The notes beneath the pieces are model-generated. The model was not told the origin of the DNA and made no database searches. It saw only the letters and a program-made list of their open reading frames with translations. This document shows, one piece after another, positions 1-7,340 of a stretch of 27,874 nt of DNA. The translations under genes were made by a program, and so were the position numbers. Source of the DNA: a virus; the IMG/VR virus record IMGVR_UViG_3300037875_000242, positions 1-27,874 of that record; one strand, 5' to 3'. Position 1 is the stretch's first letter. Every line of letters begins with the position of its first letter.

Positions 1-843
1 ATCATTGGGATCACCGAATACGATTTCAGCTGTACGCCTTACGTTTCCAGCAACCACACATTTGCCAATATGGTTCATAATGTCCACAATAGTTGTGATT
101 GTAATTGGGGCACCGATATTATCTTGCAATGTATCCCTCACACGTTCAATGGCATCTTCCAATGGTTTATACCCACTAGACGTTCCACCAAATCCTTTGA
201 TTGGTTCTCCCTCACCCCTGATTAATGAATAATCAAATTCCATCACAGATGTTCCTTGAAAGTAGCTTTCGATTACAAGTTTCATTGCCTCTACCCAACC
301 TTCACGAGAATCTGGAACTTGGTATATTTCAACTGGTCTAGTCATATTGGGACCTTTGACAATAAGTGCCCCAGCTCCCTTTGTATCAAATCCAACGCCA
401 ACGCCCAGCATCGACGCATCCATAAGAAATGTAAATGGCTTGGCCAAATCATCCTTAAGATTTTCAGTAGATACAAACGCACAATTATTAAGTGCGGCAT
501 ACAATCCCTTTTCTTCGGTGATGGGAGTACCCATTGCCCACAATCCACGTCCGGGTGGTAAAAATTTCATTTCAAATATACGCTCGTACATTTCTTGTGC
601 CGATCGCTGTGCTTGCCATGCATTCCATCCCAGACCGTCATTTTCTATGGATTTCTTCTGCATACTATATGTACCTTCAACTACACGCTGGACAGTTTCC
701 CACCATTGTTCGTTTGAACCATCCTCTTTAATGCGTGAATATGTCCTCATATACACCAATGCCCCGAGACCGTTAAACCCAAAGGGTGCCCGTTTTCTCT
801 TAAACCCATCTATAAATTTATCCGATAATTTAAAATTTATCAT
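1..843 (-). CDS. nrdJ: Class II (B12-dependent) ribonucleoside-triphosphate reductase, N-terminal part
   Basis: Reduces ribonucleotides to deoxyribonucleotides with adenosylcobalamin, feeding phage DNA synthesis. The gene is open from ATG 843 to the left edge, giving 281 visible residues; the radical cysteine and C-terminal cysteines lie outside. Family signatures seen: NNCAFVST with Cys121 (the first of the redox cysteine pair in monomeric RTPR enzymes), MLGVGVGFDTKGAG (about 145-158), RGEGEPIKGFGGTSSG (209-224) and KCVVAGNVRRTAEI (261-274). The start is supported by TAGGAG seven bases upstream, inside the end of the helicase gene. All six tryptophans are TGG. The assignment to class II rather than class I or III rests on the monomeric RTPR-like motif order; I am confident of the family. 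Confidence 0.9.
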   Translation of the reverse strand, partial: MINFKLSDKFIDGFKRKRAPFGFNGLGALVYMRTYSRIKEDGSNEQWWETVQRVVEGTYSMQKKSIENDGLGWNAWQAQRSAQEMYERIFEMKFLPPGRGLWAMGTPITEEKGLYAALNNCAFVSTENLKDDLAKPFTFLMDASMLGVGVGFDTKGAGALIVKGPNMTRPVEIYQVPDSREGWVEAMKLVIESYFQGTSVMEFDYSLIRGEGEPIKGFGGTSSGYKPLEDAIERVRDTLQDNIGAPITITTIVDIMNHIGKCVVAGNVRRTAEIVFGDPND

Positions 844-853
844 TTATTTTCTC

Positions 854-2245
854 CTACTCGTACCCATCCAATTTTTTCTCTCCATCATCATTCATTAAAT
901 CTTTGTATCTATTTTTCAATTCCTTACGGACATATTCATCCCCGTTATTCATTTTTTTCTGTTGCTCTTTACCGCCAAAACTCTGACCTTCAAAGATTTC
1001 TATTTTTCCTACATTCGTGTTCATATTCATTGGCAGGGTTATTCCATCCTGACCAAATCTATTTTTAATCACATGACACCTAGCCGTATTTGCAATCTTA
1101 TCAGACACCTGCCTGCTAATAGACATTACAAAATCTGCTGTCATTACTTTTGAATAATCTTCAGCGACTTTAGACGCATCAATTATTTCTTCTTCCAGTG
1201 CACTACGATTAGCTTGAGATGCAGTCCATACTGGAATATTGAATTCCCCAGCCATGCCCCTCAAATCTTCATAGATATTACCAAGTTGAAATCTTTTTTC
1301 TGTAGCACCCGACGCGTCTCTTAAAATATCAGCATAATCAACTACAACCAAATCTGGTATAATATTCTGAATTTCCATTTGTTTCAAGTGTGCCGCAATC
1401 GTTTGTACCGATGCCGATCTTGTCGGCCAGTATTTGATTATCATTTTTCCCGGTAATGCATCAATTACAGCTTTCACTTCATCTTGATGATATTTAATGT
1501 TTGCGGTTGGTATTCCACTAATGATAGTATCATATCTCAACCCAACATAATTTTGGTTTAATTCCAGTGTATAATGTACTACTGTTAAACCCTTTTTTAC
1601 ACCATGAGCGGCTACGGTTTGTAGCACCCAAGTTTTTCCAATTCCAGCCGGTGCAACCACAACTATCAATTCTCCAGCTCCAGCTCCCCCGTCCATTAAT
1701 TCTGTGATAGAATCCCAAGGGGTTTCTACCGTATCTCTAACGCTTTTTGTCAATCGTTCCTCCAAGCCCACAATATAATCATGGCCTATATCTCGTTCTG
1801 ATCCAGCTTTAAGGGCACCATCAATTAACCCCTTAATCGAATCGTATTCTTTATTCTGTAATAGGTCAACCGATTTTATAATCGCATTTTTTAGGATTTG
1901 GTTTTTGCAAAATTCTAAGGACTCCTCTTTGATAAATTCCAAGTCCGTGGATTCCATTTGTTGCCACGCTTCTTTTAATTTAACAATGACCGATGCCTGT
2001 AGTATATCGTTCTGTATATCGTTTATTTTGATTTTTAATACATCCAGAGTTGGATTTGTTTTGTACTCAACATAATATTCTTTTATTATGTCCACTAGCC
2101 ATTGATTGGCCTCACTATCAAACATGACTGGTTCTAATATATCTCCAATTGTTTGAGAATACTTCGTATCAGCTAGTAATGAAGATATTACTTTTGTCTG
2201 AAATGAAGACCCATAACCTGTGAATTTTGATTGCTCATCTGACAT
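854..2245 (-). CDS. DnaB/T4 gp41-like replicative helicase
   Basis: Hexameric 5'-3' DNA helicase that would unwind the phage fork. The protein has 463 residues. The N-terminal 150 resemble the helical primase-interaction domain; the RecA-like motor follows. Walker A is APAGIGKT (198-205), a conserved glutamate lies in YTLELN (about 228), Walker B is VVVDYADIL (300-308), then a TASQANRSA loop and a C-terminal RFGQDG arginine element. It ends with TAG, whose bases also form part of the reductase Shine-Dalgarno site. AAGGAAC precedes the ATG. All six tryptophans are TGG. A 100-base gap upstream probably carries its promoter. The family is certain; equivalence to gp41 is inferred from the T4-like neighbours. 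Confidence 0.92.
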   Translation of the reverse strand: MSDEQSKFTGYGSSFQTKVISSLLADTKYSQTIGDILEPVMFDSEANQWLVDIIKEYYVEYKTNPTLDVLKIKINDIQNDILQASVIVKLKEAWQQMESTDLEFIKEESLEFCKNQILKNAIIKSVDLLQNKEYDSIKGLIDGALKAGSERDIGHDYIVGLEERLTKSVRDTVETPWDSITELMDGGAGAGELIVVVAPAGIGKTWVLQTVAAHGVKKGLTVVHYTLELNQNYVGLRYDTIISGIPTANIKYHQDEVKAVIDALPGKMIIKYWPTRSASVQTIAAHLKQMEIQNIIPDLVVVDYADILRDASGATEKRFQLGNIYEDLRGMAGEFNIPVWTASQANRSALEEEIIDASKVAEDYSKVMTADFVMSISRQVSDKIANTARCHVIKNRFGQDGITLPMNMNTNVGKIEIFEGQSFGGKEQQKKMNNGDEYVRKELKNRYKDLMNDDGEKKLDGYE

Positions 2246-2252
2246 AAAAATT

Positions 2253-2340
2253 TGTTCCTTTAATCCCGTGACCTATGTTCTTTTCCGTGTATATAGATAT
2301 CGTATATATGGCAAAAAACGCTGATATATTTTCAATTATA
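2253..2340 (-). promoter_or_regulatory. Gap before helicase with possible promoter
   Basis: About 107 bases without a gene. On the minus strand a GCGTTTTTT box (2313-2321) is followed 23 bases later by CTATATA (2290-2296), a possible -10. The same two elements occur upstream of the SSB gene, 19 bases apart. The flanks of the box are also partly alike. This could be a middle-mode promoter element, but two examples with different spacing are weak evidence. Confidence 0.3.
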
Positions 2341-2352
2341 TTCATTTATTTT

Positions 2353-2532
2353 TTACTCATCGTATAATTTTTTCATTCGGTCACGTTTGGCCTTTTCTAT
2401 TTTTTTAGCGCGATAACGCTCTCTAGCCTTTTTCAATATTTCTTTTTTATTGCGTTCATAATGATCGGCCTGCCATTTCTTTTGGGCCTCTTTGCGTTCT
2501 TCTACGGTATTATACTTCTTGTTTCTTCCCAT
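2353..2532 (-). CDS. Small, highly basic protein
   Basis: 59 residues, very rich in Lys, Arg and Glu, with alternating charged runs (EERKEAQKKW, ARERYRAKK) that predict one long helix. This type of short charged protein is common in phages and has no defined job; nucleic-acid binding is an inference from the charge alone. I chose the ATG at 2532 (MGRNKK) because an AGAGAG site sits just upstream; a start five codons earlier has no such site. It overlaps the end of the exonuclease gene by 23 bases, so the two are co-translated. Ends with TAA. Confidence 0.65.
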   Translation of the reverse strand: MGRNKKYNTVEERKEAQKKWQADHYERNKKEILKKARERYRAKKIEKAKRDRMKKLYDE

Positions 2533-3580
2533 TATGCTCTCTTGCAAATTTATCCAATGTTAAAAATGATTGGTTCAACCAAGTGTCCACATTTGGAATT
2601 GATTGTTGCAATTGATCTTGGATAAATCTTTTCTCAAATTTTAGCTTATTCAGTTGCTGATGTTCACCGTCAATGGCGGATAGAATTTTGAATTTGGAAG
2701 CATTACTAATGTCCACTTCATTCAATTGCATCAGCTTCCAATTCAAATGTAATATATTTTCATTGTCTATCACATTTTCATATACTTTCAATTTGTTCTC
2801 TTGTGACTTGGCATGCTGTATTAAATCTTCGATTTTCATATTTACATTTTCATCCAGAATATCCGGAAATCTTTTTATAATTGTTTTGATTTTTGCTCCA
2901 CCTACCCCAGGAATATTATCCGATACGTCACCTTCCATGATTCTATATGCTAAGAAATTATTAGGTGGAATTTGGTATTCTTCCTTTATTCTCTCTGGTG
3001 TATATAATATTTTTTTGGTAGGAGACCAAACTGAAATCCTGTCACTAACCAACTGCAAGAAATCTTTGTCGGTGCTCATAAATGTGATTTTACTATCGGT
3101 CAAAACCTGCTTCGCGATGTACGCCATTGTATCGTCCGCTTCAATATTCTCTATAACTACCAATGACAATGGGAGTGTTCCCAGATAATCTATCGTCTTG
3201 CGTAATTGCATCATCATTGATTCGTGTTCATCTTCAGCGGTACTATACACGTCACCCCTATTTAATTTGGAGATTTTCCGTTTGCCTTTGTATTCAGGAA
3301 ATAATTTTCTCCTGCGCACTGATCCACCCTTACCGTCAAATGTAACTATCAGTCGGGTAGGATTTAATGTTTTTACTGTGAATGCTAGAGACCTCAAGAA
3401 TCCAACTATACCCCCGACATGAGCACCATTGGTGTTAGTCATTGGTACGGCACTGAATGCTCGGATGAATGTGTTCAATCCATCTACTATTAATACCCTG
3501 CTATTAAATTCTAAATCTTCTATTTCATCATGTTCCTTTTGAATCTGATCAAATATTCTTTGCAACGTCTGTTTATTCAT
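2510..3580 (-). CDS. FEN-like 5'-3' exonuclease / RNase H
   Basis: Structure-specific 5' nuclease that would remove RNA primers and trim flaps, like T4 RNase H or the Pol I 5' domain. The protein has 356 residues. The acidic metal-binding set is visible in order: LIVDGLNTF, VTFDGKGG, NIEADDTMAY, MSTDKDFLQ, and GDVSDNIPGVGGAK, the last being the helix-hairpin-helix (H3TH). The start at 3580 is chosen because AAAGGAATT sits directly before it; an upstream TTG in the same frame lacks a ribosome site. Tryptophans are all TGG. It lies between UvsX and the helicase, and the family-A polymerase at 14625 has no 5' nuclease domain, so this protein may supply that activity in trans. Confidence 0.88.
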   Translation of the reverse strand: MNKQTLQRIFDQIQKEHDEIEDLEFNSRVLIVDGLNTFIRAFSAVPMTNTNGAHVGGIVGFLRSLAFTVKTLNPTRLIVTFDGKGGSVRRRKLFPEYKGKRKISKLNRGDVYSTAEDEHESMMMQLRKTIDYLGTLPLSLVVIENIEADDTMAYIAKQVLTDSKITFMSTDKDFLQLVSDRISVWSPTKKILYTPERIKEEYQIPPNNFLAYRIMEGDVSDNIPGVGGAKIKTIIKRFPDILDENVNMKIEDLIQHAKSQENKLKVYENVIDNENILHLNWKLMQLNEVDISNASKFKILSAIDGEHQQLNKLKFEKRFIQDQLQQSIPNVDTWLNQSFLTLDKFAREHNGKKQEV

Positions 3581-3684
3581 AATTCCTTTCGTAAAAAGGG
3601 GCATTTTCAAGTTTTATATATTTATGTATGTATTATTGGAGTTCATAACCCAAAACAAAAACACCCCTAATTTGATAGAAGATT

Positions 3685-4809
3685 CTATTCTTCTTCTAAA
3701 ACCTCGTCATCCGGTTCTTCTGGAACCGTTTCTACTACGATTTCTTCATCGTCATTTGCGACATTTCTATACTTCAATATAACATTTTCGCATATTTGTT
3801 GATATAGATATTCTTTCAATTTGGGATTCTTTTCAAGAACTTCCTCAAATTTCTTAGCTTGGAATTTTATCGATTTATCTTCATACTCAATTGTGTACCA
3901 AGCTCCAGCTTGTTTTATAATCTTATATGCGGCCAATATCCTGATCCAACTTCCCAAGTCGTCAATGCCAGAGGCAAAATCGAGCTGAAATTCGGCTTTT
4001 CTCAATGGTGGTCCCATTCTATTTTTGATTACTTGGGCTCCAATTTTCATCCCAATTATCCGTTCCTTTGTACCAGTACCAACTTTTATTCTGCCCATAT
4101 TCTTCAATCGTATTCTAACTGAAGCGTGGAATGGCAGAGCCTTACCACCAGAAGTAGTCCATGGATCACCAAATCCCACTCCCAATTTTTGCCTTAATTG
4201 ATTTGTAAATACTAACGCCACACGTTGTTTGCCAATCGTCTGGGTAATTTTTCTCATGGCTTTTGAAATCACAATAGCTTTGGTCGTTGCCCAACCATCC
4301 TTATCATAATCGGCTTCCATCTCAACTTTTGTACTAGCAGCGGCAATACTGTCAACTAATATAGTAACCAATCGACCTTTTTCCGTTTCTCTAGTTTTGA
4401 GTATAATACTTTCGATGTGTTCGAAAATTTCTTCAACGGTTTCAACATGATCATAAATCATATTTCTAACATCAACGCCAATCGCTGTTAAAAACTGTGG
4501 ACTAACAGATGTTTCCGTATCAATGTAAATGGCCACCCCACCCTTTTTTTGAGTATTGGCTAGGATATGGGCACCGATAAGACTTTTACCGGTTCCTTCA
4601 AGTCCATTAAATTCTGTGATTCTACCTACTGGTATTCCTCCATGTGGAATATTAGATATTGCTAAATCTAATTCAGACGATCCCGTTGAAATTCAATCGG
4701 ATACGTCCGTAGGTGTTGATTCTCCATCCAGAAAATATGCAACTGTATCATCAGCGGCACTATTCAATGAATCGGCAATTACTGAGGCTAATTCGTCTCG
4801 ATCTCTCAT
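3685..4809 (-). CDS. uvsX: UvsX/RecA recombinase, interrupted by in-frame TGA at codon 39
   Basis: RecA-family strand-exchange ATPase for recombination and recombination-dependent replication. The whole gene, ATG 4809 to TAG 3685, gives 374 residues if TGA (4693-4695) is Trp. Upstream of the TGA is a clean start with AGGAG. Downstream the sequence continues at once into ISTGSSELDLAISN and Walker A GLEGTGKS (69-76), then Walker B-like VTILVDSIAAAS and the FTNQLRQKLG DNA-binding loop region. The C-terminal end is acidic. Under the standard code only a 38-residue peptide would form; the next usable start (GTG 4536) lies after Walker A and would give a dead protein. The four other tryptophans are TGG. 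It is the only early gene seen here that the TGA reading makes or breaks. A UUCG hairpin separates it from the SSB gene. Confidence 0.9.
4693..4695 (-). other. In-frame TGA (Trp) in uvsX
   Basis: Codon 39 of UvsX, between VSD and ISTGSS. From my knowledge of phage RecA proteins a Trp is common right before (I/V)STG, so Trp fits better than Gly or a stop. The frame is intact on both sides. Confidence 0.85.
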
Positions 4810-4827
4810 ATGCGTCTCCTAAATTAA

Positions 4828-4845
4828 GGGGGACCGAAGTCCCCC
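4828..4845 (-). terminator. Strong C(UUCG)G hairpin between ssb and uvsX
   Basis: The minus-strand RNA reads GGGGGAC-UUCG-GUCCCCC: a perfect 7-bp stem closed by the extra-stable C(UUCG)G tetraloop. It starts about 14 bases after the SSB stop and ends about 10 bases before the UvsX Shine-Dalgarno site. There is no proper U-run after it, so it may be a leaky terminator, a processing or stabilising stem, or a device that makes more SSB than UvsX. Confidence 0.7.
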
Positions 4846-4859
4846 TATTATTATTTATC

Positions 4860-5621
4860 TTATTTCTTTTCCGCGAAAATTTCATCAAAATTATCAATTG
4901 ATGAAGCTTCGATGGATTCTTGCATTTGAGATTTCGTAACACCCTCACCATCATCGGACGCTTCTTCGTCGTCTGGGCTAAGGTATGCGTTTAGAGCTTC
5001 AGCTAGTTCATCATAAGTGAGCTCCTGATAAATTTCACGAATATCCTTCTGTTCATTCAAGAATTTATCTAACTGTGCTTTGTTATCTGTTAATGGAGTG
5101 ACATTCGGCTTTACGCGAATGGTCGTTTTTGGGAAGTTTGCATTCAGCTCTTCTGCTGATTTGTATTCCACGAGGACATCACGACCACTTGTTGGGTCGA
5201 CAATATCACCGTAATCTGGATCAGACATGAATCCTAAAAGTTCTTGGTAAACGGTTTTACCAAAACCCCAGAACTTAACGCCCTGATCTTCTTCACCACG
5301 TACTATAATAGGAACATAAGTTCTCATTTTTGCACTCAGTTTCTTGGACAATTTCCAACCTTCGGAGTCGCCTGAAGCACGGAGCTTCTTAGCGAAATCT
5401 TCAATTGGGTCTGGTCTTTGAAATGATGTTGGGGATAGGTAGTTTTTTCCACCTAGATCATAGTGAAAGTACAGCTCAATAAATGGATTATCCATATCCA
5501 TTTTATAAGGTACTAATCTGATTAGGTTTCTACCTGGGGAAGGTTTCCACAGGTTGTTTACACGGTGGTTTGATGATTCAAGTTGTTCTAGTCGCTTCTT
5601 CAATGCATTAATATCGGTCAT
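4860..5621 (-). CDS. T4 gp32-like single-stranded DNA-binding protein
   Basis: 253 residues. It would coat single-stranded DNA and organise UvsX, helicase and polymerase. The N-terminal LKKRLEQLES stretch is followed by NLWKPSPGRNLIRLVPYK, a lead-in typical of gp32-like proteins of environmental T4-like phages, an OB-fold-like middle rich in aromatic residues (IELYFHYDLGG, VKFWGFGKTVY), and a strongly acidic tail (SPDDEEASDDGEG) ending DNFDEIFAEKK, as expected for the partner-binding tail. There is no cysteine at all, so the zinc site of T4 gp32 is absent. AGGAGAAAAATA precedes the ATG. It is transcribed just ahead of uvsX. Confidence 0.82.
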   Translation of the reverse strand: MTDINALKKRLEQLESSNHRVNNLWKPSPGRNLIRLVPYKMDMDNPFIELYFHYDLGGKNYLSPTSFQRPDPIEDFAKKLRASGDSEGWKLSKKLSAKMRTYVPIIVRGEEDQGVKFWGFGKTVYQELLGFMSDPDYGDIVDPTSGRDVLVEYKSAEELNANFPKTTIRVKPNVTPLTDNKAQLDKFLNEQKDIREIYQELTYDELAEALNAYLSPDDEEASDDGEGVTKSQMQESIEASSIDNFDEIFAEKK

Positions 5622-5783
5622 TATTTTTCTCCTAATTTTTCAATGCTTATTTGTTAATGTTTTACTTGTTACTATTTAATTATTCATTAAATAAAACCCT
5701 TTTCACATTAATATATAGTAAGCATGCGGAGAAAAACGCCGCTTTATTTCGCTATTTTTTAAAATAATCTTATGAAGTTTTTA
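5622..5783 (-). promoter_or_regulatory. Gap upstream of ssb, probable promoter region
   Basis: 160 bases without a gene, very AT-rich. On the minus strand a GCGTTTTTC box (about 5731-5739) is followed 19 bases on by CTATATATT (about 5710-5718), a reasonable -10. The box sits inside a short GCGG/CCGC inverted repeat. The same box and CTATATA lie ahead of the helicase gene. Transcription of SSB, UvsX and the nuclease probably starts here. Confidence 0.35.
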
Positions 5784-5966
5784 TTATCTCAGATTCAAAT
5801 TCCCCTCAATATCTACCACTAAAAATTGTGCATTGGTTTGAATTTCCACTTCAAGCTTGACCGATTCTCCGGATTCAATGCGTTCCATTACTTGAGTATG
5901 GAGTGGAGCATTTTGATATATCAAATGATAATCATTTACATTTTTTGGAGTTAATACGACTTCCAT
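5784..5966 (-). CDS. Small unknown protein (60 aa)
   Basis: Not recognised. 60 residues, mixed charge, predicted mostly beta from alternating hydrophobics (VKLEVEIQTNAQFLVVDIEGNLNL). Its ATG overlaps the TAA of the preceding 36-residue gene (TAATG), so the two are translationally coupled. Ends TAA; no tryptophan. It is the last gene before the replication block. Confidence 0.6.
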   Translation of the reverse strand: MEVVLTPKNVNDYHLIYQNAPLHTQVMERIESGESVKLEVEIQTNAQFLVVDIEGNLNLR

Positions 5967-6076
5967 TATCCATTTTCCCTTGTATTATCGTTGGGATATG
6001 ATGGCAATGTTTCAATCAATTTCATAAATCCCAATGCTACTGTTATTGACGCCAAAGCGCCCGATAGTAATACCAT
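5966..6076 (-). CDS. Tiny putative membrane peptide (36 aa)
   Basis: 36 residues with a hydrophobic N-terminal half (MVLLSGALASITVALGFM) that could cross the membrane once, and a short polar tail. GAGGAAA lies seven bases before the ATG, at the end of the upstream gene, and the stop TAA overlaps the next ATG. The packing on both sides supports it as a real gene; its function is unknown. Confidence 0.5.
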   Translation of the reverse strand: MVLLSGALASITVALGFMKLIETLPSYPNDNTRENG

Positions 6077-6077
6077 C

Positions 6078-6248
6078 TTAAATTTCCTCTACTCCCGATT
6101 CAAGTGCCCAGTTATAGAGACCTTCATCGTTCATAATCCACAATCTACGTTCGTCATCATCCAAATCGAAATTTGGTTGGTCGATAGCCGTTCGAATCAT
6201 TAAATCCAATTCGGCTCTGTTGTCGTCAATAAATTCTTGTAATGTCAT
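6078..6248 (-). CDS. Small acidic unknown protein (56 aa)
   Basis: 56 residues, acidic (DQPNFDLDDDERR, ESGVEEI), two TGG tryptophans. AGAGGAAAA, part of the upstream gene's end, lies just before the ATG, and it ends TAA one base before the next start codon. The fit between tightly spaced neighbours, each with its own ribosome site, is the main evidence. Function unknown. Confidence 0.6.
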   Translation of the reverse strand: MTLQEFIDDNRAELDLMIRTAIDQPNFDLDDDERRLWIMNDEGLYNWALESGVEEI

Positions 6249-6249
6249 T

Positions 6250-6465
6250 TTAATTTTCCTCTTGTTCCATTTCTTCTATTAATACTGGAATAGTTTGGTC
6301 GTATGGATTTCCACCATTTGCCCAGTTATCCAAGTGTGCCACTAAATACGCATCGACTGACATTTGATTATCAGTACCCGATACGGCTTCTTCGATTAAT
6401 TCGATAGCCTCATTAATTTTCATTTGAGCGTTTTCTAGCAATTCAATCTGATCACTTTTTGTCAT
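6250..6465 (-). CDS. Small acidic unknown protein (71 aa)
   Basis: 71 residues, helical and acidic, beginning MTKSDQIELLENAQMKINEA and ending in EEMEQEEN. AAGGATAATATA precedes the ATG. It sits in a run of small early genes downstream of promoter P1. Small acidic early phage proteins often bind and block host enzymes, but nothing in the sequence shows that here. Confidence 0.6.
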   Translation of the reverse strand: MTKSDQIELLENAQMKINEAIELIEEAVSGTDNQMSVDAYLVAHLDNWANGGNPYDQTIPVLIEEMEQEEN

Positions 6466-6469
6466 TATA

Positions 6470-6745
6470 TTATCCTTTATAATTCTTAGCTATTAATGAA
6501 CCGTCCCACGCCTTTTCAGCAGGGAAATCATATTTGTTAAATCCAGAGAAGTAACCAAAGGTGTTACCACCTAAAGCGACCACTGCTTTGTTTAGAAAAT
6601 CAATGTACTGAAAAGCAATACTCTTGCTCATTCGTACACCCTTTAACCGAGTGATTTCCTCACCAACTTTAACGAAAAAACCCTCTTCGTCTTTCATTAG
6701 TTCGTACTCAGTTTCATACCAAAATATTCCAGTTATTTTTCTCAT
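6470..6745 (-). CDS. Unknown early protein (91 aa)
   Basis: Not recognised. 91 residues with several aromatics (IFWYETEYE, FGYFSGFNKYDF). The frame is open to an ATG at 6766, but that ATG lies at the expected transcription start of promoter P1. The start at 6745 (MRKITG) has AGAGAGG seven bases before it and is preferred. First gene of the P1 transcript, directly behind its promoter. Confidence 0.62.
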   Translation of the reverse strand: MRKITGIFWYETEYELMKDEEGFFVKVGEEITRLKGVRMSKSIAFQYIDFLNKAVVALGGNTFGYFSGFNKYDFPAEKAWDGSLIAKNYKG

Positions 6746-6763
6746 TTGATTGTCCTCTCTTAT

Positions 6764-6800
6764 CATACCTGAAGATACAAGAAAAAAATGACAATGTCAA
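6764..6800 (-). promoter_or_regulatory. Early promoter P1 (sigma70 type)
   Basis: Minus strand: -35 TTGACA (6795-6800), 17-base spacer, -10 TATCTT (6772-6777). One of four copies of the same promoter (others at about 7288, 10626 and 12187). The -35 overlaps a perfect palindrome TGACA-T-TGTCA that could be an operator. It lies between a terminator and the 91-aa gene. Confidence 0.82.
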
Positions 6801-6820
6801 GCGTTATTTTGCTTTTTCGC

Positions 6821-6848
6821 AAAAAAAAAGCACCATTTCTGATGCTTT
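6821..6848 (-). terminator. Rho-independent terminator after the 122-aa gene
   Basis: Minus-strand RNA forms AAAGCATC / GGTGCTTT around a six-base loop and runs into nine U residues (6821-6829). It follows the TAA at 6869 by about 20 bases and directly precedes promoter P1, so it separates the P2 and P1 transcripts. Confidence 0.75.
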
Positions 6849-6868
6849 CTTCGGTGTACAAGTGTATC

Positions 6869-7237
6869 TTAACGACTCAATGCCATTTTGACATTCTCTG
6901 AGCGGAATTTGTAACTCCGCCCATTAACCACATTTTCAGCGATGATGGGCATCTTACGATTCCGAGTTTTCAAACCAGTGATACGGAATGTCTTGCCGTT
7001 TGACATGAATTCACGACCCAAATCGGTTGGTTCCAAACCGTAGTAATGTGCCTCAGATTTAAAATCCAACGCCTCACGGGATTCCACACCGACCTCGCGG
7101 AACTCAAATTTGGGAGCGAATGAAAGTGAATCAAACTTCCCACCCTTATTCTCTACTTCCAAACCGTTCTTTGCAGCAAATTCTGCCAATACGGTTTCTA
7201 ATTCTGTTCCTAATACACGTGCGCGTCTTCTATCCAT
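6869..7237 (-). CDS. Basic conserved phage protein of unknown function (122 aa)
   Basis: 122 residues, basic. Segments such as MDRRRARVLGTELETVL, NGLEVENKGGKFD, GREFMSNGKTFRITGLKTRN and the AENVVNGRSYKFRSENV end resemble a conserved protein I recall from many marine phages; its function is not known. The strong charge and small beta-rich C-terminal half would suit nucleic-acid binding, which is inference. The start at 7237 has GGAG six bases before it. Expressed from promoter P2, with its own terminator. Confidence 0.7.
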   Translation of the reverse strand: MDRRRARVLGTELETVLAEFAAKNGLEVENKGGKFDSLSFAPKFEFREVGVESREALDFKSEAHYYGLEPTDLGREFMSNGKTFRITGLKTRNRKMPIIAENVVNGRSYKFRSENVKMALSR

Positions 7238-7268
7238 TTTTTTCTCCAATTGTGTTTTGTTTTGACTT

Positions 7269-7340
7269 TCTTATCATACCTGAAGATACAAGATAAAAAT
7301 GACAAAGTCAAGCGTTTTCTGCTATTATTTTAATTTATTT
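7269..7340. repeat. 72-bp repeat, copy 1 (carries promoter P2)
   Basis: Identical over 72 bases to 10607-10678. It holds the complete promoter and the AT-rich stretch behind it. In this copy it lies just after the stop of the 117-aa gene; in the other copy the repeat includes the last codons of the RNA ligase gene. Confidence 0.95.
7275..7311 (-). promoter_or_regulatory. Early promoter P2 (sigma70 type)
   Basis: Minus strand: -35 TTGACT (7306-7311), 17-base spacer, -10 TATCTT (7283-7288). TGAC-TTT-GTCA palindrome over the -35. Drives the 122-aa gene through a leader of about 40 bases. Confidence 0.82.

Noticed and set aside
5728-5760. GCGG/CCGC inverted repeat followed by T on the plus strand as a terminator
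   Set aside because: The T-rich side faces the plus strand, where there is no transcription unit to end; on the minus strand no U-run follows.
6745-6766. Upstream ATG starts at 6766 and 10615 beginning MIRE
   Set aside because: They fall on the predicted transcription starts of P1 and P3, so no ribosome site could be in the mRNA. The internal ATG with AGAGAGG is better.
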